Made by a program: the position numbers and the translations under genes. Below, one piece after another: positions 35,781-46,502 of a DNA stretch of 64,000 bases. This DNA comes from Rutpela maculata. Its lineage: Eukaryota > Arthropoda > Insecta > Coleoptera > Cerambycidae. The notes below the pieces were generated by a model that searched no databases, had not been told where the DNA came from, and worked only from the letters and a program-made list of their open reading frames with translations. The stretch covers positions 411,324,547-411,388,546 of the forward strand of contig OW386285.2 of the NCBI GenBank assembly GCA_936432065.2, written 5' to 3'. Numbering within the stretch: position 1 is the first letter of the stretch; every line of letters begins with the position of its first letter.

Positions 35781-37676
35781 TAGGGATTGCAATTTACCGG
35801 AAATTTTAATAACCGGTAAATCGGTAAATAAAAATGTAAATAACCGGTTAACCGGTATTTACCGGTAATTTTTAGAACGGATGAAAATGGCAATTGTCTT
35901 TTTCCATGTACAAAATTATCTAAATTTAACAAAAAACATTTTTATATACGTATATTTGATATAATGAATAAACAAAAGGTTTTTTATCAACAGTAAAGTC
36001 ACAAGAGCTTTTTTTATCGGATAAATTTCTCTTTGTAACGAAATAATTTTGCCAATCAGTGATTTTATAAGAAAAACTGATATGAAAAAATCGCGAGACC
36101 GGAGGTCGAGTGATTTTGTCAAATGTCAGTTTATCGAGCAAAATTACTGATTGGCAAAATTTTGAGTTAAAAGAAATTTATCCATAAAAGAAAAGCTCGA
36201 GTGTTTTTTGGCAAAATGAATTAACGACAGAATATGTAAACGAACAACAACAATAATTATCTTTATTTATACAATTATTTGAAAACACAGTTGTTATAAA
36301 TTGTTTGGTTTGGTGTACTGATTTCAATATTTTCTTCTCTAGTTTCCACACATGTCGAATACTCGTAAATTATAGCTGACAGTACAGATTTTAAAGTGAC
36401 GTACGGCTACTAGATGTACTCTGCTTTTGAGGAACATGCATTTTTATCGGTGATAAAAAACGATGCACCTTTTTCATCGCTGTCAAAGTGACAAAAATGT
36501 GACTGTCAAATAGACTTTATTATACAAGAGTTAATTTATCAACAGTAAAATTACAAGAGCTTTTTTTTATCGCACAAATTTATCCTTGTAACGATATAAT
36601 TTTGCCAATTTTATAAGAAAAACTGACACGAAAAAATCACGAGACCGGAGGTTGAGGGATTTTGTCAAATGTAAGTTTTTCGAGCAAAATTACTGATTGG
36701 CAAAATTTTGAGTTAAAAAGAAATTTATCCATAAAAGAAAAGCTCGAGTGTTTTTTGGCAAGATAAATTAACGACAGAATATGAATGTGAACGAACAAAA
36801 ACAATAATTTATTAAAAATTATTATAATTTTCTCAAAACGACTCATATCGTACAGTATAGTTTCCACAATACTTAAAAATTATAGCTGACAGTACAGATT
36901 TCAGAGTGACGTGCGACTACTAGGTGTACTCTGCTTTTGAGGAATAGGCATTTTTATCGGTGATAAAAACGATGCACCTTTTTTATCGCTGTCAAAGTGA
37001 CAAAAATGTGACTGTCAAATAGACTTTTTATATATGAGTTAATTTATCAAAAAGAACAAATATAAATGTAATAAATTTAAATAAATAATTATTCTGTAAA
37101 TAACAAAAATATCCACTTAAATAACAAAAATTATAAACATAAACTCAAATAGGGCACTTGATCTAAAAATACAATAGTTTTTAAAAATAGCCTGTTAAAA
37201 GGGTTAGTTTTTCAAAGCTATATCTGTTAGTCCTCTGATATTTGTGCATAGAATACCACCAGCTGAAGATGCCCTTCCTCAATCGATATTGGTGGGTCGA
37301 TAAGTTAATAAAAATTGGTAATAACATACTTCTAAATGTATTCCACGGATATTTACGGCAGTGAAATATTCAATTTTCTGTCGTAAGATATTGTCAATGT
37401 CTCTCTTGTATTTCTTGGGGCTTGGTGTTTGGAGTTTACTTTTTATAATATTATTTATTTATTGTTAAAAGTGCTCGGTGTTGGGACAGTCACTCTATAT
37501 TTAGTAAATACTAGTCAGTGACATAAATAGAAACGTTGAATACGTGACATATCGCAAGTTCAAAATTTACCGAAATAACCGGTAAAAAATTAAAATAACC
37601 GGTAATTATCGTCATGTGTTTTTTGTCCTAATAACCGGTTAACCGGTTAACCGGTTAACCGGTAATGCAATCCCTA
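35781..37676. mobile_element. hAT non-autonomous element inside the LINE (1,896 bp)
   Basis: Ends TAGGGATTGCAATTTACCGG and CCGGTAATGCAATCCCTA are inverted and bordered by GTCTTGGA on both sides (35773-35780, 37677-37684). Subterminal arrays of TAACCGG/CCGGTTA fill both ends (about 35800-35870 and 37560-37665) and are likely transposase-binding repeats. The middle is a tandem duplication. No transposase. Confidence 0.93.
35987..37055. repeat. ~550 bp tandem duplication inside the hAT element
   Basis: Unit 1 starts ATCAACAGTAAAGTCACAAG at 35987 and unit 2 ATCAACAGTAAAATTACAAG at 36538. Both continue through GCGAGACCGGAGGT-type text, GCAAAATTACTGATTGGCAA, GACAGTACAGATTT and TTTTTATCGGTGATAAAAA to GAGTTAATTTATCAA. 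Unit 2 is slightly shorter (~517 bp). Confidence 0.9.
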
Positions 37677-38439
37677 GTCTTGGACTACCTGCATTGACAA
37701 CCTATGTGGCAAACTCAGATCGTCTTATTTTGCCATCTTAAATTTAAAAGATTGTCTTGATGAGCAAACAGTCATCAATACTTACTACAGCCTTTGTTAC
37801 CCACATATTTCCTATAACATAGTATTATGGGGAAAAGCTCCCAATGCAAATCGTGTATTAATCTTGCAAAAAAGGATCATAAGGCTAATGTTCCATGTGG
37901 CACGTAGGGAATCCTGCCGTCCATATTTTATCAAGCATAAATTAATGTCGGTACCCTGTATTTATATCTTTAAGACAATCTTATCCATAAAACTAAACAT
38001 AGCTAATATCCCAGCAACTTCAGAATATCACACTTATCCCACTAGACATGGACATCTACTCCGAAACAGCCTTCATAATACCACACTTCTGGAAAGCTCA
38101 CCGACTTACGCCGGTATCACTTTATATAACAAACTTCCCAAGCAAATTATTGATATCGATAACTTCAGTAGTCGAAATTAAAGAGCTTCCTGCAGCAAAA
38201 TTGCTTCTATAGTATACAAGAGTACTTAAATAGAGAACCTTAACTTAGCACCATTTGTATTGTTTTATTGTAATACTATATTTTGTGTCTGTAATTCTAC
38301 TTGTTTTACGTTATTTATTAATTGTAACTTTATACTATACCACAACTAATGTTTTATACTAATTAATGTATTATACCTTTGACGACTCCAATCCATGTAC
38401 ATGGCTTACTGGACAATAAAGATTATTATTATTATTATC

Positions 38440-40139
38440 AGTGGCATTGGGATCTCATTTGAAAAATGAGAAATTTTTTTTCTAAGAATCACGTTCATCA
38501 CGCCAAGTGTAGATCGTATGTGAGGATTTTTTATCAAGACATACATGTTGCTATGAAAAATGCCGACAATAAAGGCAGTACTAAAAAAATGTCTTATTTG
38601 CAATAAAGAACGCGACATTTAAGGAAACCGAAAGCAACTGTATGTAGGGTCATTTAAGCGGCAAAACGAAATTTTCCAGAAAGCTAAGGAGTCAAACGAC
38701 GAGGAAATATATATGGAATTCAAGGATTCGGCGACATTTGCATAGACATGACAGCAAATGATTTGAAATATCACTATTTATGTATGTTAGATTTTTTTTA
38801 AAAAAACTAATACTTCGAAGAAACAAAACAAAGCTAACTGTTGAGGCTACATAGTGGGATTATTTGTTTTTGTTTACTTTAAATTTGGCCTACATTAAAA
38901 TAGCTGTCAGCACTATGGTCTGGCCGGCAATTTGCGTAACACTCGCCCAGATGAGTGGGGAAGTAGGTAGACAAGATATTGTAGGATAAGGGTAGTTTTT
39001 AAGAGTCACACACAAGCTTTAGAACATAACAGTTTACAATATATTATACAAGTCCGAGATTACAGTAAAGTACAAGTGTTCTAAAATTACAAGTTTCTAT
39101 AATTTCTATCCTTTACCGTAATTAAAACAGTGTGGTACTATAATACAGTCCAGTACAAGTGGTCCTTCGAAGATACAGACCCTACACTAATATTCTTCAA
39201 TTTAAAGATCTGTTTTTGCAAGCCTTATAATTAGAAAAAAATGTATTGGTAAATGCTGAAGTTTTAACAATAGCTCAAATTTGTCACCTTCTTCATATAG
39301 ATGCCACTAAATACATCTATTGGACTGAATCATATCCAAGTTCAGATGAGATTTCAAAGAAATTAAAGTAACATTTCGGAGATAAATTACTAATAATTGC
39401 ACGGGGTTCAAAGTTGTCTAGTTATGTTTGTTCAACGGCAAAAATAATAAAATTGTTGAACGTGCCAGAAGAGTGCACAGAACAGTTCTTCTTGTCACTT
39501 ACAGTGTGACATCTACCAACTTGCTAAAGTCTTAAAAACAGATATTCAATTATGTAAATCTGCAGTTGACAACATAGAAATTACTAAAGAATGTGCTTCT
39601 AAAATTATTCCGAATTCGTTATATTTTTTTACAAAACTGCCTATTTCGTTCAGCCAAAAATACTAAAGCTTTTTGAATTTGGATGGTACAAGACAGACAG
39701 CAACATAATGCCAATCACGATGACAATTAATGCGATTTTCTAAACATAACACCATTTTGTAAGTGCAAACAACTAATTTGTAACAAATCATGTTCCTGTC
39801 CTAAAGCAAATGTACTTTGTTCCATAAGCTGTTTATGCGAAGGCAAGTGTGTATCGAATGAAAATATATTTACTGTGTGCTACTGTAGAATTCTATTACC
39901 CAGTATGATATTATCAATATTACTTTATGAATATCTGGAGACGAATGCCGTACCGTGTCATTTCATGATCTCTACGTTGTCAGGTGTATGGTGCACCCAG
40001 AATTAATGCAGCACGTATATACCACGCTCAAGCTTATTACACTTTTATGACCACCAAACTATTGTAAACAACGATTTTATGTTTTTCAAACATTAATTCA
40101 TACCTTAAACTACATTTCGCTCGATTATACTAGTACTCT
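38440..40139. other. Mostly unannotated; contains a cysteine-rich pseudogene fragment
   Basis: Apart from the CXC-type remnant listed separately, no exon, paired end or repeat partner was seen. Confidence 0.35.
39505..39853 (+). pseudogene. Cysteine-rich (CXC-like) TE-protein remnant
   Basis: At 39758-39853 the frame reads CKCKQLICNKSCSCPKANVL then CSISCLCEGKC. The Cys spacing CxC...CxxxCxC...CxxxCxCxxxC parallels the cysteine-rich tail of the pseudogene at 45.2-46.0 kb. Upstream, in another frame, CDIYQLAKVLKTDIQLCKSA (~39505) also looks coding. Stops and frameshifts separate them. Probably a decayed relative of the same protein family; moderately uncertain. Confidence 0.4.
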
Positions 40140-41065
40140 ATCTTCAATAACAAAAAAGTTTCCTCGATACAGACTTTTTCAATGTCGCTACTGAAAAATT
40201 CATGTGAACTCGGGCGAAAATATTTTTTTTCCACCAGATAATTTATCTTTAGTATAATTTTATGTATGGCAATCGATTCACCATGTTTCGAAATATATAT
40301 GTCCAAATTTTCAAGCCGAGTTAATTGTTATTAACAAAGTTATGGGATGACAAACATAAAATATTGTGTTTTCGCGGAATTTCAGAGAAAAGTGGAAAAG
40401 TGCAATTTTCTCTGATTTCGCAATTTCAAATCAAATCGCGACCTCCATATTCGAATTCGGCAGATCATTTTACATAAGAATATGACTTCAGTTCTTGTGT
40501 GTTCGCGAGTTGCATAGACCACTTTTATTTTGCATATTTCGAAGGTCTCGGTCTCCGGCTATAAGTAAATACTGAGCACGGGTGACCTAATCCACCCCGG
40601 GGGGGTTGAAACTACCTACACCTCCAATAACGAAATGCTACGAAAACAACGAAAATCAACTGGAAAACGGTATATCCCAATGGTGACGATATTTCCCGAT
40701 CTACCTAAACCGAAAAACGATTTTCCGGTGCTAGGCTTGCAAGGGCTTATTGTATCGGTTTTTTTTGTCAATTCGAATAAAATAAGTAAAAACTGACCAC
40801 CATCGGGTATTGAAACTACCCCCACAGCAAATAACGAATACCACGAAAACAACGAAAATCACCTTGAAAACGGTATACTCCCGTTTTCGAGAACGAAGAA
40901 CACATTGGTGACAATATTTTCGACCTACCCTTCACTCACTACCCTTGAACCTGAAAGCCACCTCCTTTTTCGATTTTCCACTGCTAAGCTTGCGAGGGCT
41001 TGTAAGATATGATTTTTTCTCGTCAATCCAAATAAAATAAATAAATCTCGACCAGACGAGACTCA
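40140..41065 (-). repeat. Dispersed repeat Y copy 2
   Basis: Inverted counterpart of 30650-31480, with CATAAGAATATGACTTCAG-like, TTCGCAATTTCAAATCAAAT and GCGACCTCCATATTCG words. Its right part (40540-41060) contains two tandem versions of the CGAAAACAACGAAAATCA...ACGGTATA module. Confidence 0.6.
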
Positions 41066-41067
41066 AA

Positions 41068-41378
41068 CAACCCGGGGAATTGCAAAAGCAGCCTTTACAG
41101 GAAGTGAACTTTGCCTTCAGTGACTGTGACGTCCATTTCGACTCGGATGAACAGAGTGGTTATAATTATAAGCGTCTATTAGCATAGAATGAGAATTGTA
41201 TATAATGAACCAGATGTAATGAATGATCATTGAATGAATAAAAACGAGAATATTTTTACATAATAATCAATGAAAAACAAAAATATCTACATATACCAAT
41301 GACCCGTGTTAATCAATTCCCTACAAGCCACTAAAAGAAAAGTTTACTTTGTGTAAAGGCTGCTTAACCCCCGGGTTG
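41068..41378. mobile_element. MITE with CAACCCGGGG ends (311 bp)
   Basis: Left CAACCCGGGGAATTGCAAAA with AGCAGCCTTTACA and right TGTAAAGGCTGCTTAA with CCCCCGGGTTG form ~48 bp inverted ends. The interior is AT-rich. Target duplication not clear. Confidence 0.65.
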
Positions 41379-43602
41379 CCCAAGGAACAATTTAAAAGTC
41401 ATTTGGACTTGAGGAGGTTTTAAGAAAGGTTTGTCAGGGTTAGGGAATAGTCTGGTGCTTTATTGATGTTCTAGTTAAGGCCTGTTAAGCATACTTGCTC
41501 TTATATAGTAAGTTTTAAAGCATTCTGTAAGACATTATAAAGCTAATTTGCTTCTAGGATATGTATTTGTAATGAGTTTATCATAACCTACATAAAACTC
41601 TCCATAAAGCTAATTAGTTTTATGAACGTCTTAAATTCCATTTAGATTTAAAGAGGCTTTAAATTATTCTTTATGGTTTTAACATATTTACAATAAATGC
41701 ATTTTAAATCCTTTTTAAAACTAGACATTTTCAATGCCTATTGGTACTATTAAAGGCCATTACAAAACTAGACTCTTAAAACATCCTTGATAAATGTTGT
41801 GATGAAACCGTTATGAACAAAAAAAGGCCTCTATAAATCTAAAAGGCAAATTTTAATTCCATAAAACACTTTCCAAAACCTCAATAAAACATTTATTAAG
41901 CACATTTTTGCGACATACCGGGTTAAATAAGAATGATATGTAGTGGTTAAACCCCCACCACATTATTATATATTTGCAAACCGGTGTCACGAAAATGCTA
42001 ATAGTAAGTGACAGTCTGTCCACGACAAGTCTCAAATCCGAGCCTTCATGGTTTGCAGATATTTCTACCAATTCATTAGTTATTTTTTATTCGTATAGAT
42101 AGTTACTTTAAATTATTTCTTGCAAATTCAAAAAGAGGTTTGTTTACGGACTTGACAGTAAACAAGGACAGCGATACATACCGCTTCTAAACTACGTCGA
42201 GAGCTGGGTAAGCTGCGGTTAGTGTTTTGACACATCAAGAGTCACGTGAAACTGTACTTCCCTATTAAACCACTTCTCGCAAAAATGAAGCAATAAGCTA
42301 ATAATACATACCACAACTTACCCGGTACGTCGCAAAAATGTGCTTATTATAAAAATAATAAACAATATGTCTGCCTGAAGTGTCGTTGATGCATGTGTGT
42401 GTGTGTGTTAATTAAAAGCATTTCACGACTTACTGATGTGTAATTAAGTCTTTTTTGGAAACGTGGAAGAAAATAAAAAAGAGTGGCCATTTTAAAAGGA
42501 CTGTTAAAACACACACACATGCAAATTATTTTAAGGTTAAGTTTCAAGTTTTTTGTATCAAATGTCAACGTCCCCAACGTTTTATTACAGCTTTTATCAA
42601 GTCCATGTGATCTTCGCCAAGTGCATTTGCATTTTTGTAGGGAAGGGAGTATTTGTGACAGTATACAAAAGGACTAAAAGGACTTCATTTAGAGTAAATG
42701 TTCCAGGTCATTACCATTATTAGAATGTATAGTTTAATGAGAGGATTGTAAAATGACAATTAGGTTTTTAGTTGGCCGGCCATGTTTTTCTTATATAAAA
42801 ATATTCAAGGTCAATCACAATTATAATTATCAATAACTCATCACTTTTTCTTTAGCAAATTAAAGTAGAATTACAAGAAACGACTGAAAATTACCGAGGG
42901 AACCGAGAAGCAGCCCACTTTTTTAAATTTGCTGATTACGTGTCTATGCAAATTTTGTATGTATATTAAAATCACTATTATTTCTGAGGGGCCCTTGTTT
43001 TTTGGGCCTTTCTTATGTAGTTTTAACGATAAACTGCCGTTGGTTTTAATTTTTTGTCATACCTGATGTCTTTTTATTACCTCCTTTTAAATCGGCCTTA
43101 GAGAGGTTATAGTGCCACTCTGCGCTTTATAAATTTCAAATTCCATTTTATCTTCAATAAGTCTGATGGTGTGTTAGTTTAAATCAGTTTAGAAAAAATA
43201 AATGCAATAATAAAATTATTTGGACATTCATATAGCTTCTCAGTTCTAATATGGACTTATAAGAGTTTTAAAAACCAGTTTTAAGGTAGCCTTCTAGGTG
43301 TTTTCTAGAAATGCAGAAAGCTAATAGAAAAGCTTCTGACAGCTTTAAAATAGGTTTTAGGAAAGGTTTTGAAACGGCCCGAACAAGGTTTTCAAGAGCA
43401 GCACTATGCCTCACTAAGGAGTTTTATGATGGAATTTAAAAAGGCCTTAATAACATCCATAAGAGCGGTCCCTTTCAGTCTACAAGTCGCTTTATGATGA
43501 TATTAAGGATATTGTTACAGCAAAATAGATTTTTCAAGGGATTTTATAAATAGTTTTATAGCACCCTTGTATATATTTAAGAAACTAAAACTGTTCCTTG
43601 GG
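41379..43602. mobile_element. Candidate larger element with CCCAAGGAACA ends
   Basis: CCCAAGGAACAATTTAAAAG directly follows the preceding MITE, and CTGTTCCTTGGG closes at 43602. The flanks of the region between are full of TTTTAAGG/CCTTAAAA and AGGCCTTTATAAA-like words on both strands. No transposase was seen, and the pairing is only 11-12 bp. Confidence 0.4.
41899..42344. mobile_element. TA-flanked mariner-type MITE (446 bp)
   Basis: Ends AGCACATTTTTGCGACATAC and the inverse of GTACGTCGCAAAAATGTGCT are bordered by TA (41897-41898, 42345-42346). It is nested in the candidate element around it. Confidence 0.8.
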
Positions 43603-43619
43603 TGGTTAGGTCTTATCTG

Positions 43620-44155
43620 ATCAAAATTTAATTTATTCTGTTCGAATTAACGAGAAAAAATCCTATCCGGCATGTTACCCGCCCTCGAAAACCGTTTTCC
43701 AGCTGATTTTCATTGTTTTCGTGGCATTTCGTTATTGGGAGTGGCGGTAGGTCATCTGTGGTCAATCGTTACTTATTTTATTCGAATTGACAAATAAAAA
43801 CCGATTCGACAAGCCCTCGCAAGCCTAGCACCAGAAAATCGGAAAAAGGTTAGAGGTAGTGGGTGAAGGGTATGTCGGAAAATATTGTCACCATGGTGTT
43901 CCTCGCACTCGAAAATGGAGGAGTAGATATCTTGCGGTCCAGTCACAGAACTTTTGGTGTCAAAGCTTTACCTCAAGGGACTATATAAGAACTTTATATT
44001 TTTAGACTTCAAAGGTCACTGGCGGCCGAATTGAATTGAATTTTGAGCATTGTGCCCACGAGAACTTTTGTTCAGTGTAACTAGGAGAACTTTTTCCCAA
44101 AATTTAAAAAAAAATTACCGAAATGGCTTTTCCTATACTTTTGTGCGGGGTTCTT
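43620..44155 (-). repeat. Dispersed repeat Y copy 3
   Basis: Inverted relative to 30650-31010. Shared words include ATATCTTGCGGTCCAGTCAC, TTAGACTTCAAAGGTCACTG and AGAACTTTTGTTCAGT. Confidence 0.65.
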
Positions 44156-44390
44156 TGCACGCCAGTGAGTCTACTGTCAAGACTTTATGCTTATAGGAAT
44201 AGAATCAATGAATTGTTCAAAGAATGTGTCTGTTTACAAAGGTTATAGTATAGGAGATTTCAATTGCAAATGAAAATGTAACGGAATACAGACAAAAAAA
44301 TTAACTAAGTCATCGCGCCGATAATGGTAAATAATTTATAACTTTTCAAGATTGACATATTTACGGTGACACCTAAATAAATTAAGACAC

Positions 44391-46500
44391 ACTAGGCTAG
44401 GCATATTAGGATTCTCAGAAGAAAGTTTTGCTATAGTTTTTATCTTCTCACCCTCTATGTTTTTTGGGTCGCTGAACACGAATTTGAACTTTGCAGGCAA
44501 AAATTTGGCCCGGAACTTTGTTTTTTTGGCACTTTTCTCAGTTTTTGGCCTATATCTCAGAAAGGAAGCGTTTTTTCGACAAGCCCACTCCATACAAAAT
44601 TAAAGTAGATAAAATTTCCTGCGTTTTTCATATACCACTTTTTTTGTAAGATAACCATTCCACCGCTAAAGCGCGCCAAAAAAAAAACATATTCCCGGAC
44701 CCAGTATACCTTACATGAATAATAGGGAAAGTAATTGAAAAAATGGAGACAAACGAATGAAATGCAGTTATTATTAAAGTAGTTATGTACTGTATATTAT
44801 AGTCAGTAGTATAATATATAGTCATATCATTATAATGATAAATGTTGCGAATGATGAATGTCGCTGCCGTCATAAATTGGACTGCCGTAATTAATTATCT
44901 GGAACAGGAGATGTTATTTTATGGATTTATTGATAGAGGGGGTGAGTAGTAATCTGCACATGTTTACTGTTGAAGATATACTGTTGTACATACCTTCGTT
45001 TTTCAAGGAACTGCCACATCCTCTTCAGTCCGTTCATCTATTCTCCTCATTTTTTCAGGTGGTGGGGGGTCTGTAATGAACAGAAGATATGGGTCAGCGT
45101 GTACATTCATATTAACTACTTCAGACAGGTACATTTATGGTCCAAGTGTGTGATTGTCGTTTTTGGAGAAGGAAATGTTACATACCTTCGTCCTCCACTT
45201 TCTTCGATGGTCTAAACAACCGGGGAGAAGCTGAAGCCCAGTTCGTCCTGTACTTCCGTCCAATGGTCCGTCCTCAAGGGTATTTGTAAGATCTGTCTTG
45301 ATTGTCACGTTGTTGCAGGACCTCTCACAGTTGATGCACAGATTGGTGCAATCGAGGCCTGCTTTTTTGTAGTTACATTTTTTTGTGCAGGTCTTGACGC
45401 ATCTGCATGACACCAGACGCAGCAGTTTGGGAGGAGCAGGGGCTTGTAGAGAAGTGATCGGTTCCAGGCAATTTGTTGCTCGTTTCCATCTTCGGCATTT
45501 TTCTCAACTCCCAGCCATTGCTGCACCTGGTGATACACCCTAAAACTGTGCTGTGTGGCTGCAGTAGCTGATGGTGGTAGTGCAGCTATTTTTGATGAGG
45601 TCTTGAAAGCTGATTTCTTATAATTAATGTACCCCAGACGGATTATCGACGGTTCAGTCCTGTGTAGCCGTACACATTGACCAGGAATCTCTCCCCTGCT
45701 GCTGCAATGCTTTCTGGAGTTGCCTCAGGGTTTTTAAACACACTTCCAACATCGGCAAGGTGGGGGTTTTTGGTAAGAGTTTTCACAAACTTCAATTTCC
45801 CATGGTTGTAAGGTGATGAAGTCGTATCACACCCACTCATTGCGTGAAGAAACATGATGTTCTTTAATGGTTTTGTTTTGCAGAGCGTGCACAGGAGAGT
45901 AGGTGGTTGGAGGAACATTTCCCTTTCCTGGTTCCAGAAATAATACGTTGCTTGTAAAAAACCATTCGAGTGTTCTTTCCAACATTTTTACGACTTGATC
46001 CGCTGACCAGGAGTCTCACGCAAATTTTGGAAATTTATAACTTTATATTCAACAATCATGACAACCCATATAAAACACGAGTTCATTATAAATCATTTAC
46101 AATCAACAGTTAAGTATCATAGCAAGGGCGATTTCCGCGAAAACGGTGAATTTCACTAGATATGGGAATATGGCCCTTTTTTGGCGCGCTCTAGTGGCGG
46201 AACGGTTAGTCTTCCAATAAAATGTTATATATGAAAAATGTAGGAAATTTTGTCTACTTTAATTTTGTATAGAATGGGCTTGTCGAAAAAAACGCTTCCT
46301 TTCTGAGATTTAGGCCAAAAACTGAAAAAAGTGCCAAAATTTGTGGAAAGAAGAGGCAAAAAAAAAAGTTCCGGGCCAAATTCTTGCCTGCAAACTTCAA
46401 ATTCATGTTCAGTGACCCAAAAAACATGAAGGGTGAGAAAATCAAAACTATAGCAAAACTTTCCTCTGAACCCCTATTTTTTTCCTAATATGCCTAGCTT
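44391..46500 (-). mobile_element. Long-TIR transposon carrying a GCDTTS/CXC protein gene
   Basis: Inverted ends of about 300 bp (44391-~44700 and ~46160-46500) start AGGCTAGGCATATTAGGA and, inverted, AAGCTAGGCATATTAGGA. Mirrored words include AAGTTTTGCTATAGTTTT, GTTTTTGGCCTATATCTCAG-type text, AAATTTCCTGCGTTTTTCAT-type text and TGGCGCGC. Between them lies a minus-strand broken gene of an uncharacterised arthropod protein family. Superfamily and target duplication could not be fixed. Confidence 0.75.
45135..46030 (-). pseudogene. Broken gene, GCDTTS + cysteine-rich (CXC-like) C-terminal region
   Basis: In order on the minus strand: ATYYFWNQERGNVPP, FLHAMSGCDTTSSPYNHGKL and VNVYGYTGLNRR; after a frameshift near 45655, INYKKSAFKTSSKIAALPPS and FRVYHQVQQWLGVEK; after another near 45480, LEPITSLQAPAPPKLLRLV, then the Cys-rich tail CRCVKTCTKKCNYKKAGLDC...CERSCNN. 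This architecture (HAxxGCDTTS, LPPS.A...H..RVY.QVQ.W.G, then CxCk..C....C.C...G..C...C..C) is a family I have seen across arthropods and cnidarians without known function. GCD followed by a short helix recalls the metal-binding Asp of FEN1/XPG-like nucleases, but that is only a resemblance. Only the C-terminal part is present. Confidence 0.7.
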
Positions 46501-46502
46501 AC

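Larger units (their letters stand above)
31990..38439 (+). pseudogene. LINE reverse transcriptase split by three nested DNA transposons
   Basis: Four coding pieces of one reverse-transcriptase gene survive: ~31990-32198 (QYGFRSKKST; motif A FFDLSIAFDSVD), 32939-33136 (GVVQGSVIGPLLFLLFVNNL; motif C MFADDTAI), 35539-35780 (LISAPNPTHLQHQLN, SVKYLGTTIDSNLSW) and 37677-38180 (CIDNLCGKLRSSYF, CYPHISYNIVLWGKAPNANR, LYNKLPKQI). Conceptual joining at each target duplication restores one frame. The 3' untranslated end is GACAATAAAG followed by (ATT)n to ~38439. The N-terminal half, including endonuclease, is missing (5' truncation). The C-terminal wording is of the CR1/Jockey-like group found in many insects. 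No obvious target duplication was found for the LINE itself. Confidence 0.9.
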
